Positions 25,693 to 34,031 of a DNA stretch of 64,000 nt are shown one piece after another. Below the pieces are notes generated by a model that saw nothing but the letters and a program-made list of their open reading frames with translations, was not told the origin of the DNA and did no database searches. The stretch lies in the NCBI RefSeq assembly GCF_022952855.1, contig NZ_JALJDX010000222.1, positions 186,001-250,000 of the forward strand, given 5' to 3'. The translations under genes were made by a program, and so were the position numbers. How positions within the stretch are numbered: the first letter of the stretch is position 1; every line of letters begins with the position of its first letter. This stretch comes from Pseudomonas sp. RGM2987 (GTDB lineage Bacteria; Pseudomonadota; Gammaproteobacteria; Pseudomonadales; Pseudomonadaceae).

Positions 25693-26648
25693 GCAGCCTC
25701 GTGATTGCCAGCCAGCTGGATAAAGATTTCAACGATGTGATTCGCCAACGCCTGGAGCACACGCACCCGGGCGTCGAGGTGCGCGATGTACCGGGCGGCG
25801 TGCCCAGTGACCTGGCGGCTGACGTCGGGGTTCTGCTGGCTCGACCGATCAACGTTCGCGGCTACGAGGCACCGCAGACGCCGCCGCCGGGTTGGCCCTA
25901 CGGTTTGAAGTGGGTGCAGGTGGTCTCGTCGGGGATCGACTTCTACCCCAAATGGCTGTTCGACGGCCCGCCGGTAAGCACCTCCCGGGGCAGCGCCGCG
26001 GACAACATCGCCGAGTTCGCCCTGGCGGCGATTTTCGCCGCTGCCAAGCATCTGCCGGACATCTGGGTGCATGACGCGCAATGGAATTTCACCGCCCTGA
26101 GGCCGCTCAAGGGCAGCACCTTGGGAATTCTCGGCTTTGGCGCAATAGGCCACAGCCTGGCGACCAAGGCCCGTGCGCTGGGGATCAAGGTGGTGGCGCT
26201 GCGTCAGAGCCAGGCGCCATTCGAGGTCGAGGGTGTCGAGGCCGCGCGGGACATCCATGAGCTGTTTTCCCAATCCGATCATCTGGTACTGGCCGCGCCC
26301 CTGACCGATGCCACACGGCATATCGTCGACGGCGCGGTGCTTGCCAGTGCCAAACCGGGCCTGCACCTGATCAACATTGCCCGAGGCGGTCTGCTCGACC
26401 ACGGGGCTTTGCTTGAAGCCCTGGACAGCGGGCGCATCGGCCTCGCTTCATTGGACGTCACCGAGCCTGAGCCACTGCCGGACGGGCATCCTCTCTATAC
26501 CCACCCACGGGTGCGACTGTCGCCCCATACCTCGGCAATCTCCACCAACAGTCGTTATGAAATTGCCGACAGCTTCCTGGCCAATCTGGAGCGTTTTCTG
26601 GAGGGATCGACACTGGAGAACCTGGCGAACGCACAGCGCGGGTACTGA
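25689..26648 (+). CDS. D-isomer-specific 2-hydroxyacid dehydrogenase family protein (319 aa)
   Basis: NAD(P)-dependent reductase of 2-oxo acids. Rossmann motif LGILGFGAIGHSLA near residue 140, catalytic Arg in LINIARGGLLD, Glu in DVTEPEPLPDGHPL and His in RLSPHTSA. The start at 25689 overlaps the previous stop; the longer frame from 25254 is out-of-frame upstream gene. It ends the operon that starts at 20384. It may reduce a 2-oxo or glyoxylate-like product of carbon-sulfur cleavage, which is inference. A REPIN with a T-run follows 35 bp later. Confidence 0.9.
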   Translation: MSSLVIASQLDKDFNDVIRQRLEHTHPGVEVRDVPGGVPSDLAADVGVLLARPINVRGYEAPQTPPPGWPYGLKWVQVVSSGIDFYPKWLFDGPPVSTSRGSAADNIAEFALAAIFAAAKHLPDIWVHDAQWNFTALRPLKGSTLGILGFGAIGHSLATKARALGIKVVALRQSQAPFEVEGVEAARDIHELFSQSDHLVLAAPLTDATRHIVDGAVLASAKPGLHLINIARGGLLDHGALLEALDSGRIGLASLDVTEPEPLPDGHPLYTHPRVRLSPHTSAISTNSRYEIADSFLANLERFLEGSTLENLANAQRGY

Positions 26649-26682
26649 TCCCCCATTCATTTGCACTGAAATACTACAACCC

Positions 26683-26783
26683 CCTGTGGGAGCGGGCTTG
26701 CTCGCGAAAGCGGAGTGTCATTCAACGTCTTGGTTGTCTGATACGACGCCTTCGCGAGCAAGCCCGCTCCCACAGGTTTTTTT
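26683..26783 (+). repeat. REPIN with 26-bp perfect arms followed by T7; probable terminator
   Basis: Left arm 26683-26708 (CCTGTGGGAGCGGGCTTGC, then TCGCGAA) pairs perfectly with the right arm 26751-26776, and seven Ts follow at once. The repeat therefore looks like it doubles as an intrinsic terminator for the six-gene operon. The 457-bp gap 26649-27105 holds this, then promoter copy 6, leader motif D and a 170-bp untranslated leader. Confidence 0.8.
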
Positions 26784-26842
26784 GTGCAGCCACCAAATTC
26801 AGCATCAGCTTTACGCATCAAAACAACGAACTTAATGTCCAA

Positions 26843-26909
26843 TTTTTATAATTAGCTTATAGCCAATCGGACTTTTACAGCCATCACTTATACCCATACT
26901 GTTACAACC
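26843..26909 (+). promoter_or_regulatory. Shared AT-rich promoter module, copy 6 (for the receptor at 27106)
   Basis: ATTTTTATAATTAGCTTATA, then GCCAATCGGACTTTTACAGC, then CATCACTTATACCCATACTG. AATTAGCTTATAGCCAA matches copy 5 at 14 of 17 positions. TTTACA is followed after 15 bp by CATACT, the same spacing as in copy 5. Confidence 0.62.
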
Positions 26910-26914
26910 ATCAC

Positions 26915-26936
26915 CGACCCCTGACCAGGTGGAGGC
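26915..26936 (+). promoter_or_regulatory. Leader motif copy D: CCGACCCC-N3-CCAGGTGGAGG
   Basis: CCGACCCC 26915-26922, three bases, CCAGGTGGAGG 26926-26936. It lies 170 bp before the receptor start, much further than in the other copies, so it is not simply the ribosome-binding site of the receptor. The intervening leader has short frames only (for example MTFKSCLWQRFA at 27023-27061). Confidence 0.62.
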
Positions 26937-27105
26937 CCTTGAAACTGCGTGTTTTGCGGCCGACACCACTCCACGGTCAATTGCCACACCCAAACCTGAT
27001 AACGGCTAAAGCCACCGCCGCCATGACTTTCAAATCATGCCTATGGCAACGCTTTGCCTAAAAAAAAGATCACGCCAACACCGCACCTACATCCTGGGGT
27101 TCACC

Positions 27106-29238
27106 ATGCACAACACCTTCACTTCAAACCGCCTGACGCTGGCCGTATCGCTGGCCCTGTTCGGGTTGTCGGCACATGCCGAAGAAAGCACCAGGGAGGG
27201 GGCGCTGCCCGTGGTCACGGTCACCGCTGAACATCGCAGCGAAGACCTGCAAAAGGCCCCGCTGGCGATCTCGGCGTTCGATGAAAACGCCTTGGAAGAC
27301 AAGCAGATCAAGAGCATCCGCGACCTGTCCGGGCAAGTGCCGAACCTGACCCTCAGCCGCCAGTCGATCTCCTACAGCGCCCAGACCTACGGCATTCGTG
27401 GCATTGGCGAAACCGATCCGATCCAGGAGTCGGCCGTGGCGGTCTATGCCGATGACCTGTACATCCCGCGGGCGATTTCCTCGATGCTCGACTTCAACGA
27501 TGTCGAGCGCGTCGAGGTCCTGCGCGGCCCCCAGGGCACCCTGTACGGACGTAACAGCAGCGCTGGCGCGATCCGCGTGATCACTCGCGATCCGACCCAG
27601 GAAACCCGTGGTTTCTTCGAGCTCGGCGCCGGCAACTACAACGCGCAGAACGGCCGGCTGCTGATCAGCGGGCCACTGGTGGACAACACCTTGTTCGGCA
27701 GTTTTTCAGCGATTCGCCTGACCCGCGACGGCACGGTCTCCAACCCCACCCGAGGCGAGGACGTGAACAACGTCGACCTGCAGTCGTACCGCGGCAAGCT
27801 GCGCTTCAACCCCATCGATTCGCGGTGGGATGTGCAGCTGACGCTGGCCGGCACCTTCGACCGCGGCGACACCACCAGCTACACGCCATTCGATGCCGAT
27901 GGCCACTTCGACAAGTTCAGGAGCTACAGCAGCCTCAACCCGAAAAACCGTCTCGACCAGGGCAGTTCGGTGCTGCGGGCGATCTACGCCATCGACGACC
28001 ACCTGAACTTCAAGTCGGTGACCGCCTACTCGGCTTTCAACCAGCCCGTGGACTATGACAACTCGGGGCAGGCGGCGCTGATCCAGAACAACCTGATCAC
28101 CTATAACCAGGACTACGCCACCCAGGAGTTCCAGCTCAACGGCGACTACGACGACTTCAGTTTCAGCACCGGCCTGTACCTGTACCGGGAGAAGTTCGAA
28201 GCCGAGCGGGACAACCTGACCTATTCGGTTGCCCGCAACCGAGTGATCGGCCAGGGCCAGTACAGCACCACCAGCACCGAAAGCTACGCGTTGTATGGTC
28301 AGGGCAGCTACAAGGTCACGCAACAACTGTCGCTGATCGCCGGGCTGCGGTTCACCCGCGAACACAAGAACTTCGACTACAGCAACTACGCGATCACCAC
28401 CAACCGGGACATCACCGGCACCAACTTCAGCGCCGACTCGAGCAAATCCTGGCAGTCCACCAGCCCGAAACTCGGCTTCGAGTACGCCTGGACACCGCAC
28501 CTGAACCAATACGCCTATGTCGCCAAAGGCTTCAAGGCCGGCGGCTATGATAACCGTGCGCCGACCCAGGCCGCCGCTGAGCAGGCGTTCTCTCCGGAAA
28601 ACGTGACCACCTGGGAAACCGGCTTCAAGGGCGATTTCTTCGACCGTCGCCTGCGCGCCAACCTCGCGCTGTTCTACAACGACTACAAGGACCTGCAAAC
28701 CAACGCCTATGACCCGGCGCTGGGTGTCAGCCTGCGGACCAACGTCGGCCAGGCCCACACCTACGGGGTCGAGCTGGAAACCCTCAGTGCCCTGACCAAC
28801 GACCTGCAACTGACCTTCAACCTCGGCTATCTGCAAAGCCAGTACGACGACTTTGAAAACGCTGGCGGCGCCGGGGTCGATGCCAACGGCCAACAACTGG
28901 TGTACTCGCCGCGCTGGAACACCAGTGTCGGCCTCAACTACACCATCCCGGCCGGTTTGCCCGGCACCTGGCTGGCCGGCACCGATGCGCAGTTCCAGAC
29001 CAAGTCCTATGCCAACGCCTTGAACGATGACGTCCAGGAAATCCCCCAGCAGACCTTCTGGAACGCCAACACCCGCTACATCTCCGGCGACGGTCACTGG
29101 ACCACCACCCTGTCGGTGAAAAACCTGCTGGATCGCGCCTATCCGCAGTCGGTCGGCTACATCCCTTCCAGCGGCGCCCGCTACTACTCGCTCAACGACC
29201 CACGAACCCTGTTGCTGTCCGTGCGCTACGACCTCTGA
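27106..29238 (+). CDS. TonB-dependent receptor, different subfamily (710 aa)
   Basis: Outer-membrane importer with signal peptide MHNTFTSNRLTLAVSLALF, then GLSAHA. TonB-box-like LPVVTVTAEH, plug landmarks DLSGQVPNLTLS, RVEVLRGPQGTLYGRNSSAGAIRVITRDP; barrel landmark VAKGFKAGGYDNRA; last residues VRYDL. The plug (GPQGTLYGRNSSAGA) resembles the receptor at 347 more than the family-1 receptors. The ATG at 27106 starts the signal peptide; an in-frame ATG at 27037 is unlikely. It is followed after 35 bp by the amine oxidase, suggesting a nitrogen-bearing organosulfur ligand. That ligand guess is inference. Confidence 0.9.
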   Translation: MHNTFTSNRLTLAVSLALFGLSAHAEESTREGALPVVTVTAEHRSEDLQKAPLAISAFDENALEDKQIKSIRDLSGQVPNLTLSRQSISYSAQTYGIRGIGETDPIQESAVAVYADDLYIPRAISSMLDFNDVERVEVLRGPQGTLYGRNSSAGAIRVITRDPTQETRGFFELGAGNYNAQNGRLLISGPLVDNTLFGSFSAIRLTRDGTVSNPTRGEDVNNVDLQSYRGKLRFNPIDSRWDVQLTLAGTFDRGDTTSYTPFDADGHFDKFRSYSSLNPKNRLDQGSSVLRAIYAIDDHLNFKSVTAYSAFNQPVDYDNSGQAALIQNNLITYNQDYATQEFQLNGDYDDFSFSTGLYLYREKFEAERDNLTYSVARNRVIGQGQYSTTSTESYALYGQGSYKVTQQLSLIAGLRFTREHKNFDYSNYAITTNRDITGTNFSADSSKSWQSTSPKLGFEYAWTPHLNQYAYVAKGFKAGGYDNRAPTQAAAEQAFSPENVTTWETGFKGDFFDRRLRANLALFYNDYKDLQTNAYDPALGVSLRTNVGQAHTYGVELETLSALTNDLQLTFNLGYLQSQYDDFENAGGAGVDANGQQLVYSPRWNTSVGLNYTIPAGLPGTWLAGTDAQFQTKSYANALNDDVQEIPQQTFWNANTRYISGDGHWTTTLSVKNLLDRAYPQSVGYIPSSGARYYSLNDPRTLLLSVRYDL

Positions 29239-29273
29239 CCCGCAGATAGGCAAACATGCCAAGGAGCACTTTT

Positions 29274-30848
29274 ATGGCTTTCACCCGCAGGCAAATGATT
29301 TCCCGGATTGCCGCGGTCGGCGGTTATTCCGCCGCCGTCGGCGCCCTCGGTGCATTGGGGCTCACGCCTCAGGCCGTCGCGTCAACGTTCGCGCCGTTGC
29401 AGTTGGGCAGCAGTGGCAAAGGCAAACAGGTGGTGGTAATCGGCGCCGGCATTTCCGGCCTGGTCAGCGCCTATGAGTTGCGCAAGGCCGGCTTCAGTGT
29501 GACGGTCCTCGAAGCCCGCGAACGGGTCGGCGGGCGCAACTGGACCTTGCGACGTGGCACCCGGGTCGAGTTCGACGATGGCATCAGCCAGACCGTGGAT
29601 TTCGATGACGGGCAGTTCTTCAATGCGGGCCCTGCGCGCATCCCCAGCCATCACCAGACGATCCTCGGCTACTGCCGCGAGTTGGGCGTGGAGCTGCAAG
29701 TACTGGTCAACAGCAGTCGTAACGCATTGGCCCTGCCAGACACCCGCCAACCGGCCTTCCAGTTGCGCCAGGCAGTCAACGACACCCGTGGGCAACTGTC
29801 CGAACTGCTGGCCCGCACCGTCAGCCGCAAGGCCCTGGACCAGGACCTGAGCGCGGACGACCGGCAGGCCTTGTTGAATTTCCTCAAGGTCTATGGCGAC
29901 CTCAACGCCGACTTCCAATACAAAGGATCGGTGCGCTCGGGCTACAACCGCATCCCCGGCGCCGGCGATCAAACCGGGATCACCCGCACCCCGCTGGAGT
30001 TGCAGACGCTGCTCAATCCCAAGCTCTGGGGCGCGCTGGTGTTCGATGAAATTCCCGAGTTTTCCTCGACCATGTTCCAACCGGTGGGCGGCATGGACCG
30101 GATCCCCTATGCGTTCTACGAACAGCTCAAGGATTCGATTCGCTTCCACGCCGAAGTCAGCGACATCCAGACCTCGGAGCAAGGCAGCCGCATTACCTAC
30201 CGGGACCGGCAGAGCGGCAAGACCCAGACCCTGAACGCCGATTACGCCATTGTCACCGTGCCCCTGCCCTTGCTGGCGAAGCTGCCGAGCAACTTCACCG
30301 CACCGTTCAAGCAAGCGATCCTCAGCGCGCAAAGCGATCAGGCGAACAAAGTCGCCTGGCAGTCGCCGCGCTTCTGGGAAACCGACTTCAACATCTTCGG
30401 CGGGCTGTCTTACCTGGATCATGAAGTCAAAGGCCTGTGGTACCCCAGCGACCGGCTGAACAGTGCCCAAGGCATCCTGGTCGCGGCCTACAACACCAGC
30501 GAGGCCGCGCAATCCTTCAGTCAGAAATCCCTGGCCGAACAGTTCGCCTCCTCCCGCCAGGCCGTCGAGCTGCTGCATCCCGGTCACAGCGCCAAGTTGC
30601 AGAAACCGGTGGCGATCAACTGGGCCAAGGTGCCGTTCAGCAAAGGCCCGTGGATCGTCAACGACGAGGTAGGCGAGCAGGCCTACCAGATTCTCAACCA
30701 ACCCCAGGGCCGCACTTACCTGGCCAGCGACGCCCTCGCCCATGGCGGGGTCGGCATCTGGCAGAACACCGCGGCCGATTCGGCGCGGCGCATCGTTTCG
30801 CTGATCGGCCGGCATGCCGAGCGCCAGCTATCGGGCGTTGCCGCCTGA
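29274..30848 (+). CDS. Flavin amine oxidase, probably Tat-exported (524 aa)
   Basis: FAD-dependent amine or amino-acid oxidase (R-CH-NH2 to imine plus H2O2). The N-terminus MAFTRRQMISRIAAVGGYS has a twin-arginine-like TRRQMI followed by a hydrophobic run to TPQAVAS, pointing to the periplasm. The FAD dinucleotide fold reads VVVIGAGISGLVSAYEL, with ARERVGGRNWTLRRG after it; the C-terminal flavin-contact region has YLASDALAHGGVGIWQNTA. AAGGAG seven bases before the ATG at 29274 fixes the start. It lies between two TonB receptors and is followed by an exported RidA. Substrate not readable; a sulfur-bearing amine would fit the locus. Confidence 0.88.
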   Translation: MAFTRRQMISRIAAVGGYSAAVGALGALGLTPQAVASTFAPLQLGSSGKGKQVVVIGAGISGLVSAYELRKAGFSVTVLEARERVGGRNWTLRRGTRVEFDDGISQTVDFDDGQFFNAGPARIPSHHQTILGYCRELGVELQVLVNSSRNALALPDTRQPAFQLRQAVNDTRGQLSELLARTVSRKALDQDLSADDRQALLNFLKVYGDLNADFQYKGSVRSGYNRIPGAGDQTGITRTPLELQTLLNPKLWGALVFDEIPEFSSTMFQPVGGMDRIPYAFYEQLKDSIRFHAEVSDIQTSEQGSRITYRDRQSGKTQTLNADYAIVTVPLPLLAKLPSNFTAPFKQAILSAQSDQANKVAWQSPRFWETDFNIFGGLSYLDHEVKGLWYPSDRLNSAQGILVAAYNTSEAAQSFSQKSLAEQFASSRQAVELLHPGHSAKLQKPVAINWAKVPFSKGPWIVNDEVGEQAYQILNQPQGRTYLASDALAHGGVGIWQNTAADSARRIVSLIGRHAERQLSGVAA

Positions 30849-30871
30849 TTCATTTCGCCTGATTCATTTCG
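30844..30871 (+). repeat. 14-bp tandem duplication across the amine-oxidase stop codon
   Basis: CCTGATTCATTTCG occurs twice back to back (30844-30857, 30858-30871). The first copy contains the TGA stop of the amine oxidase. Probably a simple slippage duplication. Confidence 0.85.
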
Positions 30872-30886
30872 AGAAGGGACCTACCG

Positions 30887-31384
30887 ATGAAAACCCTGAC
30901 ATTGCTCACAGGACTGCTCATGACCGCCACCGCATTCACCAGCCAGGCCGACGAGATCAAGCGCATCGCCCTGCCCAACTCCAACTTTCCGATTTCCCTG
31001 GCCGTGTCGGTGCCGGCCCAGACCGACCTGCTGTTCGTCAGCGGCCTGCTCGCCGACCTGCATGACCCGCAAGCGCCGAAAGACTCGTTCGCTGCCTATG
31101 GCGATACCGCGACCCAGACCACCTCGATCCTCAACAAGCTCAAGGGCGTGTTGCAAAGCCAAGGGTTGGATCTGGGGGATGTGGTGCAGTTGCGAGTGTT
31201 CCTGGTAGGCGATCCGGCCAAGGGCGGCAAGCTCGATTTCGCCGGGTTGCAGCAAGGCTATACGCCGTTCTTCGGCAGCGCCGAACAGCCGAACAAGCCC
31301 GCACGCACCGCCGTGCAAGTCGTCGCCTTGCCGCTGCCCGGCGGCCTGGTGGAAATCGAAGCCGTCGCCGCTCGCAAGCAGTGA
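30887..31384 (+). CDS. RidA-family protein with signal peptide (165 aa)
   Basis: RidA/YjgF fold, which hydrolyses reactive enamines and imines made by amine-oxidising or PLP enzymes. The fold begins at about residue 25 after an export signal, MKTLTLLTGLLMTATAFTS then QADE. DLLFVSGLLAD, a QTTSILNKLKGVLQSQGLDLGDVVQLRVFL core and NKPARTAVQVVALPLPGGLVEIEAVA are present, including the Arg (PARTAV) that binds the carboxylate in true RidA. AAGGGA lies nine bases before the ATG. Export is atypical, and it follows an apparently exported amine oxidase by 38 bp, so the two likely act in sequence in the periplasm. Confidence 0.88.
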   Translation: MKTLTLLTGLLMTATAFTSQADEIKRIALPNSNFPISLAVSVPAQTDLLFVSGLLADLHDPQAPKDSFAAYGDTATQTTSILNKLKGVLQSQGLDLGDVVQLRVFLVGDPAKGGKLDFAGLQQGYTPFFGSAEQPNKPARTAVQVVALPLPGGLVEIEAVAARKQ

Positions 31385-31420
31385 CACGGACCTCAGCCGA
31401 CCTCCAGGAGCTGCACTCTC

Positions 31421-33922
31421 ATGCACAACGACTCAACTGCCCTACGTGCCGGGCGCCTCGCCGTGCCTGTCTATCGTCCGTTACTGCTGCCGCTGTCCAT
31501 TGCCTGCGGGCTTGCTTCGTTCAATCTCGAAGCGGCCGAAAGCGGCTCGCCGACCCTCGACACCGTGGTGGTCACCGGCAACCGTGGCGCCACGCAACGC
31601 ACCGTCACCACCAGCCCGACGCCCATTGATGTGGTGACGGGCGAACAACTGCGTGCCGTGGGCAAACCCAGCCTGCTGGAAGCGCTGAGCAAGTTCATTC
31701 CTTCCTTCAACCTGCCCGACCGCGCCGGTTGGGACGCCAGCGGCGTGGTGCGCTCGGCGACCCTGCGCGGGCTGACCGCATCCCATGTGTTGGTGCTGGT
31801 CAACGGCAAGCGCCGGCACACCAGCGCCACGTTGAACATCAACGGCATCAACAGCGGCGCAGCGCCCAGCGACCTTGACCTGATCCCAGTGGCCTCCATC
31901 GACCACATCGAGGTGTTGCGCGACGGCGCTGCAGCGCAGTACGGCTCGGATGCGATCTCCGGGGTGATCAATATCATCCTCAAGCAGACCACCGGCGGCA
32001 GTTCCGACACCACCCTCGGCCAGGGCTACGACGGCAAGCGCGGGACGGCCCAGGAAGCGCTCAACTACGGTTTCCAGATTGGCGAAGCCGGTGTACTGAA
32101 TGTCTCGTTCGACACCCGCTACCAGGAGCGCGACAACAAGGCCGGCAGCAACGGCTACAGCGCCCATTACTACCCGCAGGCCGACGGTTCCCCCGACCCA
32201 CGGGAGGCCGATGCCAGCCACCACACCTACAAGGGCTACGGCCTGCCCCGCAGCCAACTGGCGGATGTTGGCTACAACCTCGACCTGCCGCTGAACGACG
32301 CCGTGACGCTTTACTCGTTCTCCACGCTCGCCACCCGGGAGAACAACGACGGCCAGAACTTCCGCCTGCCCAGTGGCCGTAACACCATCACCACCGGTCC
32401 TAATGGCTACCCTGACGGCTACAGCCCCTACTGGCTGGTCAACGAAACCGATTTCCAGTCCGCGTTCGGCGCCAAGGGCGAGGACTTCGGTGGTTGGGCC
32501 TGGGACCTGAGCAGCACCTACGGGCGCAACTACGCCAAGCAACGCACCTACAACAACCAGAACCCGTCACTGGGGGAAAGCACGCCGAACAAGTTCACCT
32601 CCGGCATCTACATCGCCGATCAGCTGACCAGCAACCTGGACCTGAAAAACAGCTATGAGATCGGCTTGGCGAAGCCGCTGGATGTCGCCTTCGGTTTCGA
32701 ACACCGCCGTGAAAGCTACGAAACCCGCGCCGGCTCCGAGGCCTCCTACATCGACGGGGGCTACGTATTCCCGGTCGGCCACCCGCGCGCCGGGGAACGC
32801 CCCGATCCGGGCGCCCAGGTCACCAACGGCATCACCCCCGAGGACGCGCAGAAAGTCAGCCGCAACAGCGTCGCCAGCTACATCGACCTGGGTTTCTACC
32901 CCGTCGAACAGTGGTACCTCGGCGTGGCCGCGCGGTATGAACATTACAACGAAGGCGTCGGCGGCACCCGCAGCGGCAAGCTCAGCACCCGCTACGAATT
33001 CAACCCGGTGTTCTCGGTGCGCGGTACCGTCAGCAACGGCTTCCGCGCCCCCTCCCTGGCCAACCAGATCTTTACCGCCCGTTCGACCGGATTCGACACC
33101 ATCAACGGGGTCTACCAGGCCTATAACTATGCGGTCCTGCCGGTGGATTCGGCAGGTGCCCAAGCCCTCGGGGCCGAGTCGTTGAAACCCGAACGCTCCA
33201 CCAACTTCAGCCTCGGCTTCGCCCTGACGCCTAGCGATGACCTGAGCCTGACGGTGGACGGCTACGTGATCAACCTGCGCGACCGCCTGGTGCTCAGCGA
33301 ACGCTTCCAGGGCCCAGGCGTCGCCGCCCTGCTCGACAACATCGGCGTACCGGCCACCGCCGGGGCGCAGTACTTCACCAATGGCGCCAACACCCGGACC
33401 TCCGGTGTCGACGTGGTGGGTAACTACCGGCAGAACCTGGAGCGCTACGGCTCGGTGCGCTGGACCGCCGCGCTGAACTACAACCACACGAAGATTCTCA
33501 GCGTCAACGACACGCCCTCGCAGCTGACCTCCCTGGGGGATTTCCAACTGCTCGGGCGCCAGTCGCGAGCGCTGATTACCAAGACCTCCCCCAGCAGCAA
33601 GATGATCTTTTCCGCCGACTGGGCCATCAACGACTTCGACGTCAACCTGCGACTGACCCGCTACGGCACCTACACCGAGGTCAACAGCTCGAGCGACTCG
33701 AGCCTGGACCGCGAGTATTCAGCCAAATGGATCACCGACCTCGATGTGGCCTATGCGATCAACAAGCAACTGACCGTCGCCGTCGGCGCGCAGAACCTGT
33801 TCGACAAATACCCAGACCACATCGGCGTCAGCAACTCCTCGTTCGGCGATAACTGGGGCAGCTATTCGCCCTTCGGCTTCACTGGCGGTTACTACTACAC
33901 CCGCCTGCAATATGCGTTCTGA
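31421..33922 (+). CDS. TonB-dependent receptor, paralog family 1 (833 aa)
   Basis: Third paralog of the group at 8112 and 17625. N-region with basic residues, signal core LLLPLSIACGLASFNLEA, TonB-box-like DTVVVTGNRGATQRTV, plug landmarks VLVNGKRRHTSA, DHIEVLRDGAAAQYGSDAISG and NIILKQTTGG; barrel landmark TVSNGFRAPSLANQ; end YSPFGFTGGYYYTRLQYAF. AGGAG precedes the ATG by about 10 bases, within CAGCCGACCTCCAGGAGCTG, which looks like a degenerate form of the leader motif. It is 36 bp after the RidA gene, so part of the 27106-33922 unit. Confidence 0.92.
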   Translation: MHNDSTALRAGRLAVPVYRPLLLPLSIACGLASFNLEAAESGSPTLDTVVVTGNRGATQRTVTTSPTPIDVVTGEQLRAVGKPSLLEALSKFIPSFNLPDRAGWDASGVVRSATLRGLTASHVLVLVNGKRRHTSATLNINGINSGAAPSDLDLIPVASIDHIEVLRDGAAAQYGSDAISGVINIILKQTTGGSSDTTLGQGYDGKRGTAQEALNYGFQIGEAGVLNVSFDTRYQERDNKAGSNGYSAHYYPQADGSPDPREADASHHTYKGYGLPRSQLADVGYNLDLPLNDAVTLYSFSTLATRENNDGQNFRLPSGRNTITTGPNGYPDGYSPYWLVNETDFQSAFGAKGEDFGGWAWDLSSTYGRNYAKQRTYNNQNPSLGESTPNKFTSGIYIADQLTSNLDLKNSYEIGLAKPLDVAFGFEHRRESYETRAGSEASYIDGGYVFPVGHPRAGERPDPGAQVTNGITPEDAQKVSRNSVASYIDLGFYPVEQWYLGVAARYEHYNEGVGGTRSGKLSTRYEFNPVFSVRGTVSNGFRAPSLANQIFTARSTGFDTINGVYQAYNYAVLPVDSAGAQALGAESLKPERSTNFSLGFALTPSDDLSLTVDGYVINLRDRLVLSERFQGPGVAALLDNIGVPATAGAQYFTNGANTRTSGVDVVGNYRQNLERYGSVRWTAALNYNHTKILSVNDTPSQLTSLGDFQLLGRQSRALITKTSPSSKMIFSADWAINDFDVNLRLTRYGTYTEVNSSSDSSLDREYSAKWITDLDVAYAINKQLTVAVGAQNLFDKYPDHIGVSNSSFGDNWGSYSPFGFTGGYYYTRLQYAF

Positions 33923-33942
33923 TGCCCACGGGTGGCGCCTAA

Positions 33943-33996
33943 GCTAATGCCCAAAAAGTATTTATAAAAAGTTTTTTAGAACAATAGGATTCCCCA
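33943..33996 (+). promoter_or_regulatory. Shared AT-rich promoter module, copy 7 (for the binding protein at 34032)
   Basis: TAAGCTAATGCCCAAAAAG, then TATTTATAAAAAG, TTTTTTAGAACAATAGGAT. Order and spacing follow copy 1 (CCCAAAAAG, -35-like region, TTTTTTA, AATAG). It lies between the receptor stop and the binding-protein start. No leader motif follows. Confidence 0.5.
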
Positions 33997-34031
33997 AGCC
34001 TTCTCATTCCTCTTTTCAATTCGAGTGTGCC

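Noticed and set aside
26937..27061. Possible leader peptides in the 170-nt leader of the receptor at 27106 (a TTG frame and MTFKSCLWQRFA)
   Set aside because: Only one Cys codon, no counterpart in the other leaders, weak initiation signals.
31395..31421. CAGCCGACCTCCAGGAGCTG before the receptor at 31421 as a fifth leader motif
   Set aside because: Lacks the CCCC and the GGAGG block order; it is at best a degenerate relative and may be just a ribosome-binding site.
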